A stretch of 64,000 nt of DNA, taken from assembly GCF_017562075.2 (NCBI RefSeq), contig NC_054084.1:3652501-3716500 (forward strand), given 5' to 3'. Source of the stretch: Anopheles merus (lineage: Eukaryota; Arthropoda; Insecta; Diptera; Culicidae). The notes beneath the pieces were generated by a model, which saw only the letters and a program-made list of their open reading frames with translations, did not search any database and was not told the origin of the DNA. The position numbers were made by a program, and so were the translations under genes. Shown here piece after piece: positions 24,558 to 36,200 of the stretch (the stretch's first letter is position 1; the number at the start of each line of letters is the position of its first letter).

Positions 24558-25407
24558 ATGTTCTCCAAAGTGGTAAGCAATTCAGAGGGTGTCACGAAGG
24601 GTATGAGGGATTAAACCCTTTTGAAGGGTTCAGCCTGATCTGTGTATGTGTGTGCGAGGATACACAGCCCGAACAGAGAACGGCTGTCAGAATTGTGGAA
24701 TTGTGTGGAAGAGGATCGTGTGCAATCAGTGTGCAGGGCGTGATGAATCGGATGTGCAACTGTGTCTTTCAAAATCTGGTGATGCTAATCGTTGCTTCCT
24801 GTGCTTGTGCGCTTGTTTGTAGATCGCTGTTTTGGCCTTTGCCGCCGTGGTAGCCGCTAAGCCCCAACATCAGCCAGCCGCCCAGTATCCGGCCGGAGTC
24901 GATCCGTCCCGCTGCCCGTCGTACCCGAACTGCGATAACGCGGCCCTGCACAGCCCGAACCCGTACAACAACCATGCCGCCAACCACTGGAACCCGAACT
25001 GGAACGCTCAGCCCAGCTGGAACGCCGCCCCTGCCCCTGCTCCGGCCCCGGCCGCCTACTACCACGGAGCTCCCCACTCGTACCAGGCCCTGACTGGCCC
25101 GAGCCACAACTACATTGGAGCTCCCAGCCCCTCGGCCGGTGGTGACCGGTAGGTTCAAGGTTCCCAGAGACCTCTTCCCCACCCTCACACAAGTTCAATA
25201 TTGCTACAGCGTCCGCTTCGATTCGCTCTTTTCCCCCCTCACAGTTACCCCGCTGGAGTGAACCCGCAGTCGTGCCCGAACTATCCGTACTGTGATAACA
25301 CCGTCCAGGCTGGCGTTCCTCAGGTTGCCCCGCTGCCAGGATACACCTCCCGCCAGTACCCGGCCGGAGTGTCCCCGCACACCTGCCCGAACTTCCCGTA
25401 CTGCTAA
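24558..25407 (+). CDS. CPCFC1: CPCFC-family cuticular protein
   Basis: Exons 24558-24572 (five codons), 24823-25148 and 25245-25407 give 167 aa. The tiny first exon supplies MFSKV, and the signal peptide MFSKVIAVLAFAAVVAA spans the first intron, a layout typical of insect cuticular genes. The mature protein carries three copies of the family mark, two cysteines separated by five residues: YPAGVDPSRCPSYPNC, YPAGVNPQSCPNYPYC and YPAGVSPHTCPNFPYC. A His/Asn/Trp/Ala/Pro-rich low-complexity spacer lies between copies one and two. Copies two and three share the last exon. The family is secreted and was located in mosquito endocuticle in published work on An. gambiae. It lacks an RR chitin-binding domain. 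The C-x5-C mark and size make the family call secure; the number 1 in the symbol is by analogy. Confidence 0.85.
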
Positions 25408-25992
25408 GACATTCGCCTTCCCATTTCCTGACCCTCCCCACTACCCTTCATCATACTATTGATCTGTGACCACTCGTTTCTTCCTTCCTTCCGCAATTTT
25501 CATCCGTTCTACCCCTACCCTGTACATCTTCCCACGTTTGCCATGGTTGTGTAAATAACTGGTACTGGTTTGTTTTCGTTAGTGTTTTGTGCATGAAATA
25601 CTGCCTCTTTAGTAGGAGAGATGTTAGATGTGTTCCTTAGAGTGATTGGTTCAACAAGCAAGAGCGATAAGAGCGCAACAATCAAAAGCATTGGAGAACT
25701 TATGGGAAATATCATTGTAAAAACAAAAACAAAAAGAATCTGTGAAACTACAACTGCAACAACAACAGCAATATCTTCATCGACTATGTTATCTCAGCGT
25801 GCAATCGCACACATCGCAAATGAAATTGAAATGCAATTGATTTAAGAATCAAACGGATTATGTTGTAGTGCGTTTAAATGAATCGATGTTACTCCGAACA
25901 TACATGTTGCGGGCTGTGGGGGAATGGTAACGCTTGTACTGGTAACAGCTAAGTGGTCAAGAATGTTTACTGTTGATCGAAAGATTCTAGCT

Positions 25993-26192
25993 CCTTCTTC
26001 TTCTTATTCTTATTTGGCGTCACAGCCTTAGTCGGTACAGCCCGAGCGAAGCTTCTAATGAGCTTGTCTACATATTGGTATTTGCATAGCAATCAGAGTC
26101 CTCAGTCTGGTCCATATGGGGCTTGAAACCACGCTGAGCATGTTCTTAAGCCGTGCAAGTTGACGACTGTACCGTGGGATCTTGCCTTTCTT
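25993..26192 (-). mobile_element. tRNA-related SINE copy, minus orientation
   Basis: Read on the minus strand, it starts with a GC-richer head and has a B-box-like GGTTTCAAGCC about 50 nt in, preceded by an A-box-like stretch. It ends in a tail of AAGAAG units (plus-strand CTTCTTCTTCTTATTCTT at about 25993-26010). Length is about 200 bp. Size, tRNA-type promoter and purine tail fit the SINE200-type elements of Anopheles; the exact family is inference. Confidence 0.55.
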
Positions 26193-26264
26193 TATATATT
26201 AAGTGTTTAAAGTGGACATGATCGCATTATTCAGCATGAGATAGAAGGATTGGGGATCATATCT

Positions 26265-26345
26265 TCTTCTTCTGCTTTAATTCAACTCTCTATGCGGTCA
26301 TTTCGGCCAATATAAGCCTCTTAAGCCTAACCGGACTATCATCAT
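26265..26345 (-). mobile_element. Probable truncated SINE tail fragment
   Basis: The same CTTCTTCTTCT tail signature starts a short segment with a GGCTTAAGAGGCTT-like body on the minus strand but no recognisable internal promoter. It may be a 5'-truncated SINE copy; low certainty. Confidence 0.25.
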
Positions 26346-26577
26346 AGCATTATGGGCTTTATGGAATAGTCTTATCGGTTAATAGTCGGCTTATCGGTTA
26401 ATATGAAGCTAGTGCAGACATGATCTAAAATTTGAAATATAACTTTTTTTTAAAATTATTTGAAGTAGCATTATCTTCATATTCTCTAATTCAAACTTTC
26501 AACCATAGATACTCTGGATACAAATAAAACTAACCATCGAACAATTTGCTTCATATTAACTCAGAGCGCAATGCAAT

Positions 26578-26782
26578 CTCGCTGGCCCTGTGGTGAAGCT
26601 GTCAAACGTACCGTTAATATACGCTCGTAGTGGGTTCAATTCGTGTATACCGCTATACTACACTGTTACTGATTAATAAACGATTGATCAAAGATAAGAT
26701 GCCAAGTCCTTCAGAGGCTTAGAACGGGGTCTTAGGATACAGACTTAAATAGTTGTTCCAACGAAAAGAAGAAGATAATTCT
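26578..26782 (+). mobile_element. tRNA-related SINE copy, plus orientation
   Basis: The A-box-like TGTGGTGAAGCTGT (about 26590-26603) and B-box-like GTGGGTTCAATTC (about 26630-26642) are spaced as in a tRNA-derived promoter. The copy ends in GAAAAGAAGAAGATAA, the same tail type as the minus-strand copy 400 bp away. It is diverged from that copy, so it is an older or different subfamily. Confidence 0.55.
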
Positions 26783-27292
26783 AATCCAAAAAAATTGAAC
26801 AAAATGAATGATTTTCATAATAGGAAAGGCTATTCACACTGCAGAACTGCGGAAGCAAGTTTTTGCTTTCATTGACAATTATCGTCTATCTTTAGGCCAC
26901 CATTTGATCGTCTTAATTACCAATTCAAAAAGGCTGGAAATTGTGTGTAATCTAAAACAAAACGCATTGAAAATGTAATTTGCCTGACAAATATCCCCCA
27001 TTATAATTTTTATTTGCTATCATTTAAACGATCTATCACTTCAAGTAGTTGAATTCACTTTAAGCTCATCTGTCGTATGCAACCATTGCATACACAATAA
27101 TCAACTGCTACACAAGGCAACGAATGACTAACACAGTATAACGATGGAGCTATTCCGTACGAAGTTCTCAAATACTAATCAGGCATAAACCTCGAGTCAC
27201 TCTGCTTAATGATTATCGGCACTATGGGCAGCAATGCAGTTATTCGGTCATTTTCGGTAAACAAAAAATCCCTCACTTGCCGGATACGCGGC

Positions 27293-30200
27293 TTACATGT
27301 GTAGATTGTTGTTTAGCTCATATTCGCGGATTAAATAATCTCGAACGAGCTGCTGAACTGGCACTGGGAAGAACCTGGGATGAGTGGGAGAGAGAGAGAG
27401 AGATCAGTCTCGTTTCCGTTTTCGAAGTTGAGGATCACCGTTCGCCAAATTACTCACAACATAAACCGTGTAAAAACGCCAAATAATCGTGGTATCGTCA
27501 CAACGATATCTTGCCGTAGAATTCCTTTTACAATTTCACGAGCGGCCTCGTCTACCGTCAGTGGAGCGAACCTAAAACAGAATAAAACGACGATGCATTA
27601 TTTCGTGTACTTATTAGTTGTATGAAAGATGGACATACCTTGGTTTCTGCAGGAACTCAATAACATCTTTTCGTGTCGTCACGTAGTACGGGTTAACGCA
27701 GGTTGTTCGGACGCTTTTGGAAAGTCCCTGGATGCGCAGCTGCTCCGTTAGCGAAGCCATGAATCCGGAAACGGCAAACTTTGTCGCCGAATAGACGACG
27801 CCCCACGGGAAGGCGTACATGCCGGACATTGACGATATGCCAATGATGTGGCCCCGTTTACGCTTGATCATTCCATCCAGAAACACTTTCGTCATCTGCG
27901 CGGAATGAGATAATCAATTCAGTTTTAAAAAATATATAGTTTATTGTTAAATTTTGGCACCGTCATTTACATACTAATGTGGCGCGAATGCGATGGAATC
28001 ATTTTGTTTCTAACGTGCTTTTCTTCTTTCGCTCTCTGGCATTTTTTGGCGAACATATCGCATAACGCAGATTGCAAAATCCTATCAAAATGATTGATTA
28101 TCTCAGTGTTTGGACACCATCACATGGGGCTAGTGATGGAAAACTATGAGCGAACCTGGCGTGGAACCCACGCTTGATTGGAGTAACGATTTGCATTTGC
28201 AGACTTTGCAGACTTTCAATCCATCGCTTTTTCGGAACTTTACCATCACTACTCCATGCAACTTTGGAGGTTTCGATTTTGATTTTTTTTTTCATTTTAT
28301 TCAAACAAGTTAGCCCTCATGCACTGACTTTTTGAAAGTTTTCCTTCACCTCATTCCGGTTTAAGTGAAGACACATAAAAAAGTACATGTGTTGAGTAAT
28401 GAATTTGTACGGTATAAACATATGACCTTCTGTCACTTGAATTTGTTGCTTGGGAATTGTATTGAGGGGACGAATGAAGGAAACAAGGAATAAAGAATGA
28501 GTCTAGCGCAAGCGTTCAATCAGTACAGACGTTCCTCTCTCTACCAGTTGAGAAATTCACTAACTAAAACATTATGGTCCTTCGTAGAACCGGATAGAAT
28601 TGGCTATCGAGATAACGACAATTCGTTGCACACGGGTGCATTAGTGGCAGTGTATTGTGCGTTTGCTGTTTCGATACTCGTAGAGAGATTGAGGAAGTGT
28701 GCATAACGGCAGTGTATTGTTCGCGCGAGTGTCACAGTGTGAGTTGGACACTAGGACATTCAGTGTGCGTGTAAAATAGCTGTGCGCGTTCGGACAGGCT
28801 CATACTTGAGCATACGCATGCGTTAGATCGTGCACTTCACAAGTGGCTTAATTGTGAAGTCCAGATACGCAACATTTGGTGCATCGAGCGTTCAAAGTGT
28901 AGAACGTTTTCGGTGAGAAGTGTTGTGTAGCTTCAGTGCGGGAGTGCAAGTGTCCCCACAAACCGAGTACCTGACTTCCAATTCGTGGAACGTCGTTGGT
29001 GGTATCGTTTGTTCCAGTGTAGGTGCGCAAGTTACCTACACACGCACATCGAGCGTTTTCAATCTGTGGAAACGTGGTCGGTGCGATACATTATTGTGTG
29101 TCGTCGAACCGCTGCCGTTCGAATTCACAAGAAATTACCAGTGCAGGTTTGCAAGTTCCTGTACAAAGCATATCGAACGTTTTCAATACGTGGAAACGTG
29201 GTCGGTGCCAGTTATTGTTTCTGACGGTCAAGCCTCAGTCTTTTGGACGCTTGTTGAACAATACATTGTTCAAGTGTTAGTGAACATTGAATTCAAAATT
29301 GTATGTTTCAAGTGTAGGTGAGCAAGTTCCCTATACACGTACATCGAACGTTTTCAATCTGTGGAAACGCGGTCGGTACGGTATCTTTTTGCTTGTGATC
29401 GATCATCAGTCGTTCGAATACGCAAGAAGTGTTTTCAGTGCAAGGAGGCAAGTTCCCTGCTTAAGGCATATCGAACGTTTTAATTCGTGGAAAACGTGGT
29501 CGGTTCTAACAAACGTATTGTGAACAATACGGTTCGCGCGCGTTATTCAAACGGAGTGAGCGTGTGCGCGAGTGAACAATTCTCTCTTTTCGGGTTAAGA
29601 TAAAGGTTCGCGCGCGTTATTCAAACGGAGTGAGCGTGTGCGCGAGTGAACAATTCTCTATTCTCGGGTAAAGCAAAGTTCCGCGTGTGTTAATCCGGGT
29701 GTGTGCGTGAGTGTGCGAACAATAAAACCGCGTGGTTTGAACTAATTCTACGGGTAGAGTACGGGACAAATTGAACTATTTTACGAACATTCAGTGTTGT
29801 GAAAAGTGTTTTTTGTTACAAGTGAAAATGCCTGGTTCACCAGTTCCAACGACGTCGGCGGAGTTTGAGGAACAAGACGCATCGCATCGTGTATCACATG
29901 TGCAAGCTGCATCAGACAGCGATCATGTCCAAGCCAATCCAATACTGAGGGCAGCCGTGGCAAGAGAAGCTTCGGAGAGTGAGTTTGCAGGTTTTGAATC
30001 AGTAAATTCAAGTCCTACTTTTCCAACAACAGCAATGCTGGCGGAGAAAAGAAAGCGAATGCGTCAGCATTTCGACCAAAGGCTGGACCGCATTGATCAA
30101 GCACTACAGCATGCAACAAGAGCGGATGCCGCTTTTCTGAAAGGATGTGCGTCACGCTTGTCGATGCTATCCACGGAATATGAAACATGGCACACCAACA

Positions 30201-33200
30201 ATTTGGTTTCTTCTTCCAATGCACAGTTCGAACAAGAAGAAGAAGAGTACGCCTCTTTCGAGAACCGCCATTTTGAGCTTTCATTGGCAATTGAAAGAAA
30301 CTTGTCATCAAGTGTAGTTTCCACACCAACACGCGATACCATGCCACACACAAAACTTCCCGAAATGCGCTTGCCAACTTTTGATGGAAAGATGGAAGAT
30401 TGGTTACCGTTTCGAGATGCCTTTCTCAGTCTTATTGATCGCAATAAGAATTTAGCCGACGTAGACAAGCTACGATACTTAAAAGGCTCTCTTCAAAAGG
30501 ATGCTCTTAACGTAGTAGGAGACATCGAAATCACCGACACAAATTATTCTGTTGCCTGGGAAGTATTGAAATCGCGATTCGAAAACAAAAAGCTAGTGGT
30601 GAAACGATATCTTGATGGATTATTTGCGATACCACACATGAAAAAGGAATCATACGAATCACTGATTTCTTTAATTGACAGTTTTGAGCGTGGTGTTAAA
30701 ATGACGACTAGAATGGGAGTGGCCACGGAAGGATGGAGCGTGCTCTTAGCTCACATGGTCTGCTCTAAATTAGACCTGGCCACACTTAAACAATGGGAAA
30801 TACATCATAGCTCAACCAATGTTCCCACGTATGACGAGATCATGAAATTCCTTCGCAGCCACGCAACTGTTTTGCAAGCCATGGCTCCAGACAGGAATCG
30901 AACAAGTGAAGCAACAACAGCTGGAGGCAGAATGAAAACCCGCAACGAAGTGTACAGCGTGGTTAAGCCGGCCACAAAGGTTTGTTCATTCTGCAAAAGG
31001 GCTTCACATGCTGCGTACCTGTGCGAAGTGTTTCGAAATGCATCTGTGGAAAAGCGACACGAGCTAGTGAGGAACGGACAGTTGTGTTTTAACTGTTTGT
31101 CGGCGGGTCATCAGCGAAAGGATTGTTCGTCCGGATCTTGCCGTGTATGTCAGCGAAATCATCATACGATGCTTCACAAACCGAATTCTCCAATTGATCA
31201 GTCGTCATTAGCATCAGCGTCATCACTGCCGTCTACATCAAATGCAGAAGCAGCTACACCGGCTTCTATTGTTCAACATTGTGCGCGCAACAATTTCGAA
31301 AAAATAATCCTGTTACCAACAGCAATGGTACAAGTAGTGAATGTTGACGGAACACGTATCTGGGCTCGAGCTTTACTGGATGGAGGTTCACAGATCAACA
31401 TTGTTACGGAACGATTGGTACAGCTGTTGAGAGTCCAGAAGAGGAACGAGCATCATCTGCTTGGTGGAATAGGGAAGGCACAGCATTCGTCTCATCATTC
31501 TGTGAGCCTTGCTATCCACTCTCACTGCTCTACCTTCAAGGCAAGCTGGAAGTTCCATGTGCTGCGAGAAGTGACGTGGGACCAGCCAGCACATGCAGTC
31601 AATCCGGAAGGATTGAACCTACCGAAGGGAGTGACGTTGGCGGATCCTCATTTCTATGAGCCAGGGCCAATTGATCTACTTATTGGGCGAGAAGGTTACA
31701 ACGATCTACTTTTGGGTAACATTCTTCGGTTGAATAGCCCAAAACTACTACTGCAAAACACGGAGCTGGGTTGGATTGTCTCAGGTCAGGTAAGCCAAGG
31801 TCTAACACACTCTTCCTTAGTGCTCAACGTCATGACGCTGAATGACCAACTAAGCCGGTTTTGGGAACTGGAAGGCTGCTACTCCCCTGCGATGTTATCC
31901 GTCGAGGAAGCTGAGTGTGAGGCAGCATTTGTACAAACAACTTCACGAGACCACGAAGGCCGTTTCGTGGTAGCCTTACCAACGCGTACTGAAAGGCTTA
32001 ATCAACTAGGTGACTCTTATGAAGCTGCATCACGGCGGCTACAATCGCTCTGTAGGCGATTAAATATCGACTCGAAATTGAAGCAGGAATATTCTAAATT
32101 CCTACAGGAGTATCTCGATCTAGGACACATGGAAGAAATTCCATCTGACCGCCATGACATTGGAAAGACATATTACATGCCGCATCATTGTGTAGTACGA
32201 CCCGACAGCCTCACGACTAAGCTAAGAGTCGTATTTGATGCATCCAGTTCTACTGATACAGGGGTATCCCTCAACGATGCACTGATGGTGGGACCTTCAG
32301 TGCAAGATGATCTTTTGTCGTTGTTACTCCGATTTAGAGTACCCAGATTTGCGATTTTGGCTGACATTGAAAAAATGTATCGCCAAATTTGGGTGAAGGA
32401 GTCCGATCGTCCACTTCAACGCATCCTGTGGAAAGAATCTGCTGATGATAGAATTCGCATCTATCAGCTGAAAACCGTTACGTACGGCACAGCCTGCGCA
32501 CCTTACTTGGCCACCCGTTGTCTGCAAGCGTTGGCTAAGGAAGGAGAAACAAGATATCCCAGGGCATCCAAGGTCCTCGAGCAAGATTTTTACATGGATG
32601 ACATGATCACCGGTGTGGAATCTGTTGAAGATGGCCGGATTATTTGCAGCGAAATAAATCAGCTTCTACAATCGGCAGGATTTCACCTGCGCAAATGGGC
32701 TTCAAACTCGTCTGAGTTACTGGAGCAAATACCAGCTGAACTACAAATCGAGGGAGATGTTTTGAACATCGATCGCAGCACATCCATCAAGGCTTTGGGT
32801 TTAAGATGGATGCCATCATCGGACCAGCTAGGGTTTAGTGTGCCTGGTTGGAAGGAATCAGAAATCATCACCAAACGCATTGCGTTATCAGACTCAGCTA
32901 AGTTGTTCGATCCTCTTGGACTGTTAGGACCAGTCATTGTAGTAGCAAAGTGTTTCATGCAGGAGCTCTGGAAGAACGAAAATACCTGGGATGAACCTTT
33001 GGAGTCTGAACGGCAACAATTCTGGTTGCGCTTCAGAGAACAACTCGCTGATCTGACTAGCTTGACAATTCCACGACGAGCAATTGGTGGAACAGTGCGA
33101 ATTGAAGCTCACGGATTTAGTGATGCTTCCCTACGGGCTTATGGCGCCTGTATCTACATACGAGCAGAATCGTCCGATGGCCAAGTCTCAGTACGGTTGT

Positions 33201-36200
33201 TATGTGCTAAGTCAAAGGTGGCACCGATACCTAATACCAAACGGAAGAAAAACGTGTCCCTTCCACGGCTCGAGTTGTCGGGAGCGTTGTTACTATCACA
33301 CTTATGGCAGAAGGTGAAGCAAGGGGTGAAATTGGAGCTTAAAATCAACTTCTGGGTTGATTCAACGATAGTTCTTCATTGGCTTTCAAGCAGTCCTTCC
33401 CGTTGGAAACAGTTCGTTGCGAACCGAGTTGCGGAAATCCAGCACCCAACCTACAAGATGCCTTGGAGTTATGTGGCCAGCGAGCACAATCCAGCTGACA
33501 TTATTTCCAAGGGAATGATGCCTTTGCAGCTCATGGATTCCCAACTTTGGTGGCAAGGGCCCTCATGGTTGCATCTTCCAAGTCAAGCTTGGCCTACGAA
33601 CAAACCCAATACTGAAATTTCCTCGGAAGATTTGGAAGAGCGATCGATTGTAGCCACATCTCAACAGGTACCGCCAAATTTTCTATTCGATCTTTCTTCA
33701 TCTTACGAAAAATTGGTGCGACTTACGGCATATCTGCTGCGATTCATGTACAATTGTCAACCGACACACCGCGGAAATCTACGAAAGGGGTTTCTAAAAA
33801 TAGATGAATTAGTGTCAGCGTCTCTAACGCTCGTTCGTCTGGCCCAACAAGAAACCTTTGCTGAGGAGCTTCGGGATGTTCGTCAAACTGGAGCGGTCAA
33901 GCCGAACTCAAAACTGAAAACGCTAACACCTATTCTGAAAGAGGGTATCCTACGTGTGGGTGGTCGTTTGCGAAACGCGCCTGTTTCGTATGAATGCAAA
34001 CATCCGATAATTTTAGCGTTTTCTCACCCATTGACCCTACTGATTGCGCGTTCTTATCATCGACAATATCTGCATGCGGGACAACAAGAGCTCATATCTA
34101 GCCTGCGTGAGAGATTCTGGCCCCTTCGCGTACGCAACCTGGCACGAAAGGTCGTATATGAGTGTGTAAGTTGTTTCCGATCCAAACCAACAACGGCAGA
34201 GCAAATCATGGGAGATTTGCCCAGCGAACGCGTAAACCCAGTTCTCCCATTCTACAACACTGGTGTGGATCTGTGTGGTCCATTATTCTATAGACAAACC
34301 AACAAGAAGGCTGCTCCAATCAAATGCTATGTTGCTGTTTTCGTCTGTCTTGTGATCAAGGCAGTACATGTGGAGCTTATTGCCGATTTGTCTACTCCAG
34401 CCTTCATTTCTACATTGAAGCGTTTCATAGCTCGTCGCGGTAAACCATCCGTAATCCAGTGCGACAACGCCAAAAATTTCCGGGGAGCTGATCGAGCGCT
34501 CAAGGAGATGTATGAGCTGTTCCAGAAACAACAACATCAGGATGCTGTTACAACTTACTGCGGAACGGAAGGGATCACCTTCAACTTCATCCCTCCGCGG
34601 TCACCCCATTTCGGTGGGATCTGGGAGGCCGCAGTGAAGTCGCTTAAACGGCATCTCAAGGCGACGATAGGATCCAGTATCTTGCGGCGAGACGACCTGG
34701 AAACTATCTTAGTTCAAGTGGAGGCTTGTTTGAACTCGCGACCGTTAACTGCACTTTCCAACGATCCAGAGGACCTGGAAATTCTGACACCGGGTCATTT
34801 TTTGATTCAACGGGCGCTTGCATCGGTCCCTGAGCCATCTTATGCTGAGATTCCAGGCAACCGCCTGGACCGCTATCAACAATTGCAGGAGTATGTTCGG
34901 CGGATTTGGAAGCGATGGAATCGAGACTACTTGTCTGGTTTGCATCCGCGTACCCGGTGGACTTCAAGGCGAGACAACGTTCGGGAGGGCACTATGGTCC
35001 TGCTGAAGGAGGACAACCTTCCCCCTCTCAAATGGCGCTTCGGCCGAGTGCTGAAGATTTATCCTGGTGATGACGGCTTGGTTCGAGTGGTTGATGTGAA
35101 AACGAAGGATGGAATTTACAGAAGAGCCATCACCAAGATCTGCATACTGCCCGGACAGAAGGAAGACAGAGAGGTTTCGTAATAAGGGTTGAAAGCTACC
35201 TTTCAACGGGGGGCGGCTATGTTGAGTAATGAATTTGTACGGTATAAACATATGACCTTCTGTCACTTGAATTTGTTGCTTGGGAATTGTATTGAGGGGA
35301 CGAATGAAGGAAACAAGGAATAAAGAATGAGTCTAGCGCAAGCGTTCAATCAGTACAGACGTTCCTCTCTCTACCAGTTGAGAAATTCACTAACTAAAAC
35401 AACATGAAAGTAAACTCGTTTTTCGTGTGGTTGTGGTTCACAGCGCCAAAAATAGATCGCAAAAAGCAAATTGTTTTGATAATATTGTTCCCATGCCACG
35501 ATCACTTGCGATATTGATATATCGTCCAGTACGAAACACTTGAACGGACTGGACAAAGAAACACACTTAACCCGGATTGATTGACGAATGTCCAACTCAT
35601 GGCAGGCAGTGTAAAAACACTTATTAGCAAAAATGACAACACAAAATAACGCAAAACTCACCCCGCCCACCCTTCTATATAACCTGCGTGTGTTGTAAAT
35701 GATCAAAACGATCGAATAGCATGTGCAAAGCATAGAAGGCACTCAAAAACAGACCCTGTGTTTTGATTCCACTGGACTTCCCTTCTCCCTTCCTTTCCCC
35801 CTCTCCCTCCCCCTTCTGGCACTTTGGTCTTTCCCACTGAACGTGATAGTTAAAAGTTCGTTAAGATCGTCAGAAGCTACCTGAAGTGTTTTTGTATGTT
35901 GGAGCATCTTCAGATATAAAAATTTGTATCGCCCTGTTAATGTTATTGGACGTTCTACTCAAGTGTGTACTTCTTGCTTTTAGCATAAATCATTGTGAAA
36001 TGTTTCGTCTGCCTTTTTTTAACACGAAGATTGAGACCTGCTACGGTGTATTTGTAAATTTTCTATCTCACCTAACCTTGGCAGTGGAGTTTCGTTCGAC
36101 ATTGTTAGACAACATTGCTTGCCCATGCGATTGAACGGGCAACATCGCACAAAGCTGGCAAAAGCATGGCTATTTTGCCGTGCTAAAAGAAAAGGCCAGG

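Larger units (their letters stand above)
25408..27292. other. Intergenic region with SINE insertions
   Basis: It holds the CPCFC 3' UTR, then AT-rich DNA with at least two tRNA-like SINE copies (listed separately), a probable third fragment at 26265-26345, and the end of the SDR gene's 3' UTR. A minus-strand AATAAA (plus TTTATT at 27009-27014) is the candidate end of the SDR transcript. Confidence 0.5.
28390..35401 (+). mobile_element. Complete BEL/Pao LTR retrotransposon inserted in SDR intron 1
   Basis: The element is 7012 bp: LTRs of 182 bp, a likely primer-binding site starting TGG at 28575 (three bases after the LTR), a 1.25-kb repetitive leader, one uninterrupted gag-pol frame, a G-rich polypurine-like tract just before the 3' LTR (about 35206-35217), and a flanking 5-bp duplication (ACATG). 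The apparently identical LTRs and intact frame indicate recent insertion. It lies antisense to the host gene, which lowers the chance that its poly(A) signal truncates the host mRNA. No envelope frame follows pol. Confidence 0.95.

Noticed and set aside
29771..29827. Longer gag-pol start
   Set aside because: The open frame extends upstream of 29828 only to a TTG; the first ATG at 29828 is the sensible start.
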